From contig JBLHMB010000016.1 in assembly GCA_047621665.1 (NCBI GenBank), forward strand, positions 1-64,000: DNA of 64,000 nt. Reading direction: 5' to 3'. The position numbers were made by a program, and so were the translations under genes. The notes below the pieces were generated by a model. The model had not been told where the DNA came from and made no database searches. It saw only the letters and a list, made by a program, of their open reading frames with translations. Source of the stretch: Actimicrobium sp047621665. Its GTDB lineage: Bacteria > Pseudomonadota > Gammaproteobacteria > Burkholderiales > Burkholderiaceae_D. Each line of letters begins with the position of its first letter. The stretch's first letter is position 1. Positions 37,995 to 46,508 of the stretch are shown one piece after another.

Positions 37995-39359
37995 TCAGGT
38001 CATGCGGTTTTTGGATAGAGGCGGATTTTTAGCGAAGTAAATGCGTATACCCTTGAGTATCGCAATCGCCATCTGGTCCTGATAAGCGTTGTCGCTCAGC
38101 TTGGCTTCTTCTTCGGGATTCGAAATGAAGGCCGTCTCGATCAGGATGCTCGGAATATCCGGCGCCTTGAGTACGGCAAAACCGGCCTGCTCGACCGAGC
38201 CTTTGTGCAGGCGGTTGATGCTGCCGATTTCTCCCAGTACGGCCTTGGCCAGTTTAATGCTGTCACTGATCTGCGCGGTGGTTGACAGGTCGAGCAGCAC
38301 GCTGGCCAGTTGCCGGTCATGGTCCTTGATATTGACGCCGCCGATCAGATCGGCCGCGTTTTCCTTGTTGGCCATCCAGCGCGCGGCGGTCGAGGTCGCG
38401 CCTTTTTCGGACAACGCAAACACCGATGAGCCGCGCGCAGTCGGTTCGACGAACGCGTCGGCATGGATGGAGACGAACAGGTCGGCTTGCACCTTGCGGG
38501 CTTTTTCGACGCGCATGTTGAGCGGTACAAAGTAGTCGCCATCACGCGTGAGCATTACCCGCATGTTGGGCTGTTCCTCGATCTTGGCTTTCAGGCGCTT
38601 GGCGATGGCCAACACGACGTCTTTTTCATAGCTGCCGCCGCGCCCGACCGCGCCCGGATCTTCACCGCCGTGACCGGGGTCGAGGGCGATGGTCAGCAAG
38701 CGCTTCAAGGGCGGAATTTTTTCTTCGCGCGGCTCCAGGCGGGCCACGTTCGGATCGAGGAATTTCAGCCGCGGATCGTTTTTGCCGCTGGGTTTGGGTT
38801 CGGGTTTCGCTTCCGCAATCTGCGGCGACGGATCGAATTGCTGATCTTTCGACCACTCGCCTTTTTTGATCAACTCGGCAATCGGATCGAGTTCCTGTGC
38901 AGGGTAAAGATCAAATACTAGCCGGTACTTGTAGTCACCGACCGGTTTGAGCGTGAATACTTGCGGCGTGATTTCGGCTTTCAGATCGAATACCAGGCGC
39001 ACCACGTTCGGCCGGTTCTGGCCGACCCGGACCTGCGTGATGTACGGGTCATTGGGCTGGATCTTGGCGATCAGGCCCTTCATGGTGGAATTGAGTTCCA
39101 GCCCTTCGATATCAATGACCAGTCGTTCCGGATCCTTGACGATGAAATGCGTGGCTTTCAGGTCGCTATCGTTTTCAAGCGTGACGCGGGTGTAATCATC
39201 CGAAGGCCAGACCCGCACGGCAACAATTTGCGCGGCACGGGCAAGACCGGGAGCGATCACCGATAACAGCAATGTGCCACCGGCCTGAAGCACGGTGCGA
39301 CGGAGTCGGCTCGAAAGCGGTGCTACAGGTTTGGGGCGAATTTGAGACGATCGAGACAT
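37995..39359 (-). CDS. amiC: N-acetylmuramoyl-L-alanine amidase AmiC
   Basis: Cell-wall amidase of 454 residues that cleaves septal peptidoglycan. The N-terminus has a Tat-like signal (SRLRRTVLQAGGTLLLSV). It is followed by an AMIN domain (about residues 50-150), a charged Pro/Lys linker, and the amidase_3 domain with ALDPGHGGEDPGA, SIHADAF and ILIETAFISNPEEE carrying the zinc and catalytic residues. The start overlaps the end of tsaE by 37 bases, so translation is probably coupled. Confidence 0.93.
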   Translation of the reverse strand: MSRSSQIRPKPVAPLSSRLRRTVLQAGGTLLLSVIAPGLARAAQIVAVRVWPSDDYTRVTLENDSDLKATHFIVKDPERLVIDIEGLELNSTMKGLIAKIQPNDPYITQVRVGQNRPNVVRLVFDLKAEITPQVFTLKPVGDYKYRLVFDLYPAQELDPIAELIKKGEWSKDQQFDPSPQIAEAKPEPKPSGKNDPRLKFLDPNVARLEPREEKIPPLKRLLTIALDPGHGGEDPGAVGRGGSYEKDVVLAIAKRLKAKIEEQPNMRVMLTRDGDYFVPLNMRVEKARKVQADLFVSIHADAFVEPTARGSSVFALSEKGATSTAARWMANKENAADLIGGVNIKDHDRQLASVLLDLSTTAQISDSIKLAKAVLGEIGSINRLHKGSVEQAGFAVLKAPDIPSILIETAFISNPEEEAKLSDNAYQDQMAIAILKGIRIYFAKNPPLSKNRMT

Positions 39360-39808
39360 TGAAAACCCTGTTCGGAATGCGCGGCCAATTCTACCTCACG
39401 ACCTGCACCGGCCACGGTCAAAAATATGTCGATATCGGCCGCTGGCAACACGCCATCGGCTTTTTCGGGCCATTCGACGATGCAGATGTTGCGGTTGTTG
39501 AAATATTCGCGGAAGCCGGCGTCGAGAAAGTCGTCTGCGCTAATCATCCGGTACAGATCAAAATGAATTACGTCCACCTCACTATCGTGCAATTGAATTG
39601 TGTACGGCTCTGCCAGCGTATAGGTCGGACTCTTGACATGGCCGGTGTGGCCGGCGGCGTGCAACAGCGCGCGCGTGAGCGCTGTTTTGCCGGTGCCGAG
39701 GTCGCCATGCAGGTAGATCGTCAGTCCCGGTGCCAGCGCGCGCGCCAGGGCGGCACCGAGCGCGAGGGTGCCGGCTTCGTCTTTCAGGTGGGCTGTCAGG
39801 TGCTGCAT
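39323..39808 (-). CDS. tsaE: tRNA threonylcarbamoyladenosine biosynthesis ATPase TsaE
   Basis: ATPase of 161 residues that works with TsaB, TsaC and TsaD to make t6A37 in ANN-decoding tRNAs. The P-loop is HGDLGTGKTALT (about residue 37), followed by SPTYTLAEPY and the C-terminal IVEWPEK-type motif. tsaD is about 19 kb away in this window. It precedes and overlaps amiC, a pairing common in proteobacteria, and is divergent from queG with a 38-base gap. Confidence 0.93.
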   Translation of the reverse strand: MQHLTAHLKDEAGTLALGAALARALAPGLTIYLHGDLGTGKTALTRALLHAAGHTGHVKSPTYTLAEPYTIQLHDSEVDVIHFDLYRMISADDFLDAGFREYFNNRNICIVEWPEKADGVLPAADIDIFLTVAGAGREVELAAHSEQGFQCLDRLKFAPNL

Positions 39809-39846
39809 CTCGTAAAATACCTTTCATTTTTATTGCGACTTGTTCT

Positions 39847-40935
39847 ATGACTCTGCCGGCTACCGATCTGCTTGCGCTCGCTACCACCATCAAGGCCTGG
39901 GGCCGGGAACTGGGTTTCGCCGAACTGCGGATTGCCGATATCGATTTGCAGCATGCCGAAGCCGGATTGCTGGCGTGGCTGGACGCGGGTCACCACGGTG
40001 AAATGGATTATATGGCAGCCCATGGTACCAAGCGTGCCCGTCCGGCCGAGCTGGTACCGGGCACCTTGCGCGTGATCACGGCGCGGATGAATTATTTGCC
40101 GGCTGACGGTGGCGACGACTGGCGTGAGCGCGAAGCGGTAAGACTGACTGAGCCGGGTGCGGCAGTAATTTCGCTGTATGCGCGCGGTCGGGATTATCAC
40201 AAGGTGTTACGGGCGCGATTGCAGCAACTGGCGACGCGAATCAGTGATGAAATCGGTCCGTTCGGCTACCGGGTCTTCACCGATTCGGCGCCGGTAATGG
40301 AAGTCGAGCTGGCCGCGCAGGCCGGGCTGGGCTGGCGCGGCAAGCATACCTTGCTGCTCAATCGCGAAGCCGGCTCGATGTTTTTTCTGGGGGAGGTGCT
40401 GACCGATTTGCCGTTGCCGGTCGATGCACCGGTCAGTGACCATTGCGGCAGTTGCCATGCCTGTATCACGGCCTGCCCTACCGGCGCGATCATCGGGCCG
40501 TACCGGCTCGATGCGCGGCGTTGCATTTCCTACCTGACGATCGAACTCAAGGGCAGCATCCCGCTGGAGTTACGTCCGCTGATCGGCAATCGGGTGTACG
40601 GCTGTGATGATTGCCAGACGGTGTGCCCGTGGAACAAGTACGCACAGCGTGCAGTGTTGCCGGACTTTGATGTGCGTAACGGGCTCGATCAGGCCGAGTT
40701 GGTGCGCCTGTTTGCATGGAGTGAGGAGCAGTTCGATCGCTATCTGGAAGGCAGTCCGATCCGGCGCATCGGCCATGAACGCTGGTTGCGCAATATCGCG
40801 GTCGGGCTGGGCAACGCGCTGGCGGCGGGCGCTTTACCGGAGCCGATACTGGCGGCGCTGGAGGCACGGCGGGGGCATGCGTCGGAGCTGGTGCGCGAGC
40901 ATGTGGAGTGGGCGATTGCTTGTCGATTGGCTTGA
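39847..40935 (+). CDS. queG: Epoxyqueuosine reductase
   Basis: QueG, 362 residues, reduces epoxyqueuosine to queuosine in tRNA, using cobalamin and two [4Fe-4S] clusters. The cluster-binding segments are CGSCHACITACPTGAI and CDDCQTVCPWN. The catalytic Asp region (RVFTDSAPVMEVELA) is upstream. ATG 39847 is taken because it begins the conserved domain. The gene is followed directly by the repeat region at 40955. Confidence 0.93.
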   Translation: MTLPATDLLALATTIKAWGRELGFAELRIADIDLQHAEAGLLAWLDAGHHGEMDYMAAHGTKRARPAELVPGTLRVITARMNYLPADGGDDWREREAVRLTEPGAAVISLYARGRDYHKVLRARLQQLATRISDEIGPFGYRVFTDSAPVMEVELAAQAGLGWRGKHTLLLNREAGSMFFLGEVLTDLPLPVDAPVSDHCGSCHACITACPTGAIIGPYRLDARRCISYLTIELKGSIPLELRPLIGNRVYGCDDCQTVCPWNKYAQRAVLPDFDVRNGLDQAELVRLFAWSEEQFDRYLEGSPIRRIGHERWLRNIAVGLGNALAAGALPEPILAALEARRGHASELVREHVEWAIACRLA

Positions 40936-40954
40936 GGACCAAGGGGCGTAAGAA

Positions 40955-41214
40955 TGTGACTAAACCTGCTTGCGGATTCGGAGCGCTGGCCATTCAAATT
41001 CCGTGCTGGGGTTGCTGATTCTGAATATGCTTCGCCACGACCAAGCCTGGAGCGGCCCGGTTCGCTTTTTCATGCGGCTGCAAACCCCCATCGGTAGCAA
41101 CCAGGGTCAGTGTTTTTTTTCGCGGCTTTATCGCGAAAATTACACTGACCCTGCTTGCGGATCCGGAGCGCTTGCCATCCAAATTCCGTGCTGAGGTTGC
41201 TTGTATGGCTGCCA
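40955..41214 (+). repeat. Two copies of the 181-185 bp hairpin repeat
   Basis: A 5'-truncated unit (40955-41090) is followed by most of a second one (from about 41060). They match the array at 55970-56870: AACCAGGGTCAGTG, CGCGGCTTTATCGCGAAAA, and TGCTTGCGGATCCGGAGCGC. The hairpin is perfect in the second unit (about 41104-41154). The region has no gene. Confidence 0.85.
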
Positions 41215-41265
41215 CTCCGCCACGACCAAGCCGGGGGCCGCCCCCGGCTTGGTCGTGGCGGAGTG
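41213..41265. repeat. 53-bp near-perfect palindrome
   Basis: Two 25-base arms (left reading CACTCCGCCACGACCAAGCC...) are exact reverse complements around a 3-base centre CCG. The arm ends equal the outermost ends of the large inverted repeat at 56862-57588, so it looks like the same element with nearly all of its interior missing. A GC-rich cruciform or RNA hairpin is possible. Confidence 0.85.
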
Positions 41266-41281
41266 CCTAATATTTGAGCAA

Positions 41282-41316
41282 CCCGAAGCCCGAAGCCCGA
41301 AGCCCGAAGCCCGAAG
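41282..41316 (+). repeat. 7-bp tandem repeat, five CCCGAAG units
   Basis: Five exact copies of CCCGAAG directly after CCTAATATTTGAGCAAC, which also follows the inverted repeat at 57.6 kb. The tract ends a few bases before the stop codon of the truncated AEC gene. Another 7-bp repeat, of different sequence, is in the equivalent place at 57604-57650. Confidence 0.9.
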
Positions 41317-41323
41317 CCCCCAA

Positions 41324-41947
41324 TCACCCAATCACCCCCAACCACAACGGCAACGTCAACACCGAAATCAACGTCCCCGCCGAAATCAGAAATGCCACAA
41401 ACGGCCCATCGTCACCCATGCGCGCCGCCAGCACGTAGGCGCTGGACGCCGTGGGCAGGGCGCTGAACATCACGACGATGTGCAATTGCAGCGGCGGCAG
41501 ACCGAGGCGGCTGCCGAGCAACCAGGCGATCGCCGGCAGCGCCAGCAACTTGATGGCGATGAAGTAGGCCGCCATGCCTTTGGCCTGGTGCAGCCCGGAC
41601 AGCCGCAGTCCTGCACCGACCGTGATGAGGCCGATGGCGATCGCCGCATTGCCGATGCGCGATAGCGTGGCGTCGATGAATTCGGGAATCGGTATCCCGG
41701 CGAAGTTAAACACCAGGCCCAGTACAGTCGCTATGAGTAACGGATTTTTCATCAGCTCGCGCAGCAGACCTCCCTTGCGGTGAACCAGTGCATGGACCGC
41801 CGCGACATTGCACAGCGGCACAGAAAACCCGATGATCAGCGCCATCAGCGCCGTGCCGGTATCGCCACCGAGTCGGGAGGCAACTGCCAGCGCGATGTAG
41901 GAATTGAAACGGAAGGCCGTTTCCACGCCGGACAGACAGTTCCGCAA
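41324..41947 (-). pseudogene. 5'-truncated duplicate of the AEC transporter gene
   Basis: Carries the last 200 or so codons of an AEC-family transporter, nearly identical to the intact gene at 44984-45874 (for example FRFNSYIALAVASRLGGD and IGNAAIAIGLITVGAGLRLS). Homology stops abruptly at about 41933, where the full copy continues upstream. Around 90 N-terminal residues with the first membrane segments are missing. The frame stays open, with a TTG at 41947 as the only possible start and no proper ribosome site, so a working product is unlikely. It is oriented like the intact copy and forms a direct repeat with it. Confidence 0.85.
41334..41933. repeat. 0.6 kb direct repeat, left copy
   Basis: About 600 bases matching 44994-45593 with few differences and in the same orientation. 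The pair brackets the CpdB-like and Sel1 genes. The left copy lacks the rest of the AEC gene. Confidence 0.85.
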
Positions 41948-42097
41948 CGCGCCCTGCAGTCTCGTGCCGAGGAGGATAAATCCGGTACCGCGCTACCCGT
42001 TGACCACTGCCGCAAAAAACCACTAGTCAAGGTGGTCATCGTACGGTCATGGTAAATCGCTACAGTCCGGCCATCTTTTAACCCGTCAGGAATAGCA

Positions 42098-44134
42098 ATG
42101 ACCACACGCTACGTTTATTTTTTGCCACTGTTGACCAGCATCGCTCTGGCTGGTTGCGGCGGCAGCACAGTGTCTGCGACGATGCAAACACCGCCGATCG
42201 CTTCCGGCACGACGACGGAAGTGACTCTGCTGGAGACCACGGATCTGCATACCAATATATGTAGCTACAATTACTACAAGCTGGCCGATGACTTGTCGAT
42301 CGGTTTTGAGCGCACCGCCACATTGATCAAGGCCGCACGGGCCGAGGGCAAGAACACGCTGTTGTTTGACAACGGCGACACGATCCAGGGAACTGCGCTA
42401 TCGGACTACCAGGCGCTGGTCAATCCAATCGGGTGCGACACAACGCTGGCGATGTACAAGGTGATGAATGCTGCCGGCTATGACGCCGCTGGTATTGGCA
42501 ACCACGAATTCAACTACGGCTTACCGTTTCTGGCGCAGGTGACAGGCAGCAAGTTCAATGTGGACGGCATGCCCGCCGTCGCCGATCAGAAAAAATGTGC
42601 GGGCCCTAATTTTCCGCAAGTCCTGGCGAATGTGATCAGCCTCAAGGACAAGGCGCCCTTGTTCCAGCCCTACGTGATCCTTGAGCGAACGATGAGCGCG
42701 ATCGGTCCGGACGGTAACGCGGTCGACGCGGTGGTCCGGGTCGGCGTGATCGGCTTCACGCCGCCGACCATACTCAGCTGGGACAAGCGCTTTCTGGACG
42801 GCAAGGTGACCACCGACGGCATCCGCGAACTTGCCACCAGATACGTACCCGAAATGCGCGCCAAGGGCGCGGATCTGGTCGTCGCCATTTCTCATGGCGG
42901 TCTCGATGACAGTCCTTATCTGCCTTCCATGGAAAACGGCAACTACTACCTCGCGCAAGTGCCCGGGATCGATGCGATGCTGATCGGTCACTCGCATCAG
43001 GTGTTTCCGAATGCGACGAGCACCGTCGCACAATTCAACCTGCCCGGCGTCGATAAGGTCAAGGGTTTGGTCAATGGCGTCCCGACCGTGATGGCGAATT
43101 TCTGGGGGCAGCATCTGGGCGTCATCAAACTGAAGCTGGCTTACGATGGCAAAGCGTGGTCGGTCGACAAGAGCAGGACGACCGTCGAAGCGCGTCCGAT
43201 TAAAAAGGCCGACGGCAGTTTCGTCGCCGCTGACCCCGGTGTGGCGGCGGCAATCGAGATCGAGCATCAGGCCACCATCGCCTACGTAAAAACCCCGGTT
43301 GGCAGCACGGACTTTGACATGACGAGCTACTTTGCCGATATCGGCGACATTGCCGCAATCGAAGTGGTCAACCAGGCACAGGCCGACTATGTCAGCAAGT
43401 ATGTCAATGCCAACTTGCCGCAATACGCAGCGCTACCGGTGCTGTCGGTCAGCGCACCGTTCAAGAGCGGCTTTGCCGGCGGCCAGGATTTCACCGACGT
43501 CAAGGCCGGTAATGTGGCGATCAATAATGCCGCTGACTTGTATCTGTATCCAAACACGGTGCACGCAGTGAAGGTCAACGGAACCGATATCAAGAACTGG
43601 CTGGAGACGGCGGCCAAGCGCTTCAACACAATCGACCCCGCCGTGACGACTGCGCAGCCACTCATCAGCAGCTTCCCCGGCTATAACTTCGACATGTTCA
43701 CCTCGTCCGATATCCAGTACGAGATCGACGTTACGCAGGCGATCGGCCAGCGCATTAAAAAGTTGTCGTACAAGGCCGTGCCGATCCTGCCCGATCAGGA
43801 ATTCATCATCGCCACTAATAACTATCGTGCCAGTGGCGGTGGCAACTTTCCCGGCATCGACGGTACCAAGACCATTTATGCCTCGCCCGACGCCAATCGC
43901 GATGTGCTGATTGCCTATATCAAGGCAAAGAAGAACCTGACGCGCGTGGCAAACGGTAGCGACCGCAGCTGGCGCTTTACCAAAGTCGCGACGGCCGGCC
44001 CGGTGACCTTCAGTTCAGCAGCCGGCAAGCTGGCGCTGGCCCTGGCAGCGGGTATCACCAATGTCTCGGTGCTGGTAGCCGATGACGGCTCAGGCAAATC
44101 GCTGTCGATCTATCAGATCGACCTGAGCAAATGA
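42098..44134 (+). CDS. cpdB: 2',3'-cyclic-nucleotide phosphodiesterase/nucleotidase (CpdB-like) lipoprotein
   Basis: Secreted metallophosphoesterase of 678 residues in the UshA/CpdB family. Metal-binding motifs are TTDLHTNI, DNGDTIQGT, GNHEFNYG, ISHGG and GHSHQVFP in the first 300 residues; the 5'-nucleotidase C-terminal domain follows from about residue 370. The N-terminus is a lipoprotein signal (ALAGCGG), so it should be membrane-attached, facing the periplasm. It hydrolyses cyclic and 3'-nucleotides to recover phosphate and nucleosides. AGGA is a few bases before ATG 42098. The Sel1 gene overlaps its stop by 4 bases. Confidence 0.85.
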   Translation: MTTRYVYFLPLLTSIALAGCGGSTVSATMQTPPIASGTTTEVTLLETTDLHTNICSYNYYKLADDLSIGFERTATLIKAARAEGKNTLLFDNGDTIQGTALSDYQALVNPIGCDTTLAMYKVMNAAGYDAAGIGNHEFNYGLPFLAQVTGSKFNVDGMPAVADQKKCAGPNFPQVLANVISLKDKAPLFQPYVILERTMSAIGPDGNAVDAVVRVGVIGFTPPTILSWDKRFLDGKVTTDGIRELATRYVPEMRAKGADLVVAISHGGLDDSPYLPSMENGNYYLAQVPGIDAMLIGHSHQVFPNATSTVAQFNLPGVDKVKGLVNGVPTVMANFWGQHLGVIKLKLAYDGKAWSVDKSRTTVEARPIKKADGSFVAADPGVAAAIEIEHQATIAYVKTPVGSTDFDMTSYFADIGDIAAIEVVNQAQADYVSKYVNANLPQYAALPVLSVSAPFKSGFAGGQDFTDVKAGNVAINNAADLYLYPNTVHAVKVNGTDIKNWLETAAKRFNTIDPAVTTAQPLISSFPGYNFDMFTSSDIQYEIDVTQAIGQRIKKLSYKAVPILPDQEFIIATNNYRASGGGNFPGIDGTKTIYASPDANRDVLIAYIKAKKNLTRVANGSDRSWRFTKVATAGPVTFSSAAGKLALALAAGITNVSVLVADDGSGKSLSIYQIDLSK

Positions 44135-44922
44135 AGTGGCCGGGCTTCAGGACGGGCTGGCCGGAGAAGCCGGGCCGGGCCATCGCGCTGGTGCTGGTGG
44201 GTGCCGGTGTGCTGGTCGCCGCTCTGGCCAGCGACCTGAGTCCGACCGTGCTTCCCGTGCTCAAGCCGGCCGAAGTCGACCGGCTGCGCATGCAAGCCAG
44301 TGGTGGCCGCGACGGTGCTGCCCTCGCGGCACTACAGGATGCGGCACGCGACGGCAATCTCGACGCACTGCAGGCAGCTGCCGATGTTCTTCTGCAGGCG
44401 TCCGATCCGTCGCACCTGCGCGAGGGGCTGGACTACGCCCGCAATGCCGCCAAACGCGGCGATGCCCGCGCTCAGTACCTGCTTGGCAAGACCCTGTTCA
44501 ATGGCAACGCGGTGCAGGCCGCGGATCGTCGGGAAGCACGCGTGTGGCTGGAAAGAGCCGCGCTGCAGGATCATTCACAAGCCTGCTATCTGCTGGGACT
44601 GATCTATAAAAATGGCTATGCCGGTCCGATCGATGTCGTCGCTGCCCTGCGCTGGTTCGCCCGCGGTACCGCACTCGGTAACCCTGATGCGATGTTCATG
44701 CTTGGCAATGCGACTCTGGCTGGTGAAGGTGTGCCAGCGGACCCGTCGCGCGCAATGCAGCTGTTTCGTGATGCCGCTGAGCTGGAGCATCCACTGGCGG
44801 CACAGATGCTGGCTTACGCTTTGCGGGACGGGTCCAATGGCCTCAAGCGTGACGACCGGGCAGCACAAGAGATGGTGCATGAAGTCGAACATGCGCTACA
44901 CCACCCGCGGGCAGTATTCTGA
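44131..44922 (+). CDS. Sel1-repeat (TPR-like) membrane-anchored protein
   Basis: Protein of 263 residues with one N-terminal membrane segment (AIALVLVGAGVLVAALA) and about four Sel1-like repeats of 36 residues between 95 and 250 (for example AQYLLGKTLFNGNAV, ACYLLGLIYKNGYAG, AMFMLGNATLAGEGV). Sel1 repeats mediate protein contacts. The start overlaps the phosphoesterase stop (ATGA at 44131), so the two are coupled and may work together in the envelope. Specific function unknown. Confidence 0.8.
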   Translation: MKWPGFRTGWPEKPGRAIALVLVGAGVLVAALASDLSPTVLPVLKPAEVDRLRMQASGGRDGAALAALQDAARDGNLDALQAAADVLLQASDPSHLREGLDYARNAAKRGDARAQYLLGKTLFNGNAVQAADRREARVWLERAALQDHSQACYLLGLIYKNGYAGPIDVVAALRWFARGTALGNPDAMFMLGNATLAGEGVPADPSRAMQLFRDAAELEHPLAAQMLAYALRDGSNGLKRDDRAAQEMVHEVEHALHHPRAVF

Positions 44923-44983
44923 GCGCAGCGCCGGCTTGAAGTCGATGTTCCGGAGCAGTGGAGTGGTCTGTCGCCTATCCGCG

Positions 44984-45874
44984 CTAGTGCAACAGCCCCA
45001 GCCACAACGGCAACGTCAGCACCGACAGCAACGTCCCCGCTGAAATCAGAAACGCCACAAACGGCCCGTTGCCACCCATGCGTGCCGCCAGCACGTAGGC
45101 GCTGGACGCGGTGGGCAGGGCGCTGAACATCACGACGATTTGCAATTGCAGCGGTGGCAGACCAAGGCGGCTGCCGAGCAACCAGGCGATCGCCGGCAGC
45201 GCCAGCAACTTGATGGCGATGAAGTAGGCCGCCATGCTTTTGGCCTGATGCAGTCCGGACAGCCTCAGCCCGGCACCGACCGTGATGAGGCCGATGGCGA
45301 TCGCTGCATTGCCGATGCGCGACAGCGTGGCGCCGATGAATTCGGGAATCGGTATCCCTGCGAAGTTGAATACCAGGCCCAGTACCGTCGCTATGAGTAA
45401 CGGATTTTTCATCAGTTCGCGCAGCAGACCACCCTTGCGATGGACCAGTGCGTGAACTGCCGCGACATTGCACAGCGGGACAGAAAAACCGATGATCAGC
45501 GCCATCAGCGCCGTACCGGTATCGCCGCCGAGGCGGGAGGCGACCGCCAGCGCGATGTAGGAATTGAAGCGAAAAGCGGTTTGCACGCCGGACTCGAACA
45601 GCATCGGTCCGGGCCGGAACAAGGGCTTGGCCAGCCAGCCAAGGGCCACGCCGGACAGGCAGGTCAGTAGCGCGACCTGCACCATCTTGCCGGTGCTGGC
45701 AAAGTCGAGTGGTGCGCGCGCGGTAGCGTAAAACAGCAGGCTGGGAAAGAGTACGTAGTACACCAGCTTTTCGAGACCGGCCCAGAATGCCGGCTCCCAG
45801 CGGGTAAAACGGAACAGCATCAGGCCCAGCAGGATCAGCGTGAAATCGGGGAGCAGCAAAAAGGCAAGAGACAT
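44984..45874 (-). CDS. AEC family transporter (auxin efflux carrier/MleP type)
   Basis: Inner-membrane transporter of 296 residues with about ten membrane segments. Members move malate, malonate, other organic acids, or auxin-like compounds. Family text: GGDTGTALMALIIGFSVPLCNVAAVHAL and LPTASSAYVLAARMGGNGPFVA. The gene lies 16 bases downstream of the DctR-like regulator on the same strand, so it is probably co-transcribed with the two-component pair and involved in dicarboxylate handling. Its 3' two thirds are duplicated at 41334-41933. Confidence 0.88.
   Translation of the reverse strand: MSLAFLLLPDFTLILLGLMLFRFTRWEPAFWAGLEKLVYYVLFPSLLFYATARAPLDFASTGKMVQVALLTCLSGVALGWLAKPLFRPGPMLFESGVQTAFRFNSYIALAVASRLGGDTGTALMALIIGFSVPLCNVAAVHALVHRKGGLLRELMKNPLLIATVLGLVFNFAGIPIPEFIGATLSRIGNAAIAIGLITVGAGLRLSGLHQAKSMAAYFIAIKLLALPAIAWLLGSRLGLPPLQLQIVVMFSALPTASSAYVLAARMGGNGPFVAFLISAGTLLSVLTLPLWLGLLH
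44994..45593. repeat. 0.6 kb direct repeat, right copy
   Basis: Part of the intact AEC gene; matches 41334-41933 in the same orientation. Recombination between the copies would delete about 3.66 kb with the CpdB-like and Sel1 genes. Confidence 0.85.
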
Positions 45875-45890
45875 GGACGATCGATCAGGG

Positions 45891-46478
45891 TTATTTCAGC
45901 AGACCTGCCAGTTCGACAGCGGTTTTGACATTCATTTTGTCGAAAATATGGGCACGATGGACCTCGACCGTGCGCATGCTGATGCCGAGCTGATCGGCGA
46001 TGACCTTGTTCATTTTGCCGATCAGGATCAGGTCCAGTACTTCGCGTTCGCGTGCCGACAGACTGTCGAGCCGTACTTGTACCAGTGCCCGCACACCCGC
46101 TTCGCGCGAGGCCGCCAGCGCTTCTTCGACGCGATCGATCAGCTTGTTGTCATTGAACGGTTTCTCAAAGAAGTCGAAAGCGCCACGCTTGAGACTATCG
46201 ACGGCCATCGGTACATCGCCGTGGCCGGTCAGGAAAATGACCGGCAACCGATTGGTCAGCTTGCGCTTGGCCATGATGTCGAACAGCACGGCACCGCTGG
46301 TGTCGGGCATGCGGATATCGAGCAGCACGCAGTCGCCCACCGGATCGAAGGCGACCTGATCAACCGCCGCCAGAAACGCGTCGGCACCGTCATAGGCTTT
46401 GGCGCTGATGCCGCGCGAACGGGCCAGCCAGCTCAGCGAGTCGCGGATCGCTTCTTCATCATCGACGATATGGAGCAT
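45891..46478 (-). CDS. dctR: Response regulator, FixJ/DctR type
   Basis: Response regulator of 195 residues. The receiver domain has the acidic pair (IVDDEEA), the phosphoacceptor Asp in CVLLDIRMPD, the Thr in IFLTGHGDVPMAV and the Lys in FFEKPF. A LuxR/NarL-type helix-turn-helix follows (LSAREREVLDLILIGKMNK, ISMRTVEVHRAHI). AGGA precedes ATG 46478. It lies between the kinase gene and the AEC transporter. It probably activates the divergent dctPQM TRAP operon in response to C4-dicarboxylates. Confidence 0.9.
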   Translation of the reverse strand: MLHIVDDEEAIRDSLSWLARSRGISAKAYDGADAFLAAVDQVAFDPVGDCVLLDIRMPDTSGAVLFDIMAKRKLTNRLPVIFLTGHGDVPMAVDSLKRGAFDFFEKPFNDNKLIDRVEEALAASREAGVRALVQVRLDSLSAREREVLDLILIGKMNKVIADQLGISMRTVEVHRAHIFDKMNVKTAVELAGLLK

Positions 46479-46508
46479 CGGAAATCCTGTCTATGAAAGT
46501 GGTCGCAG

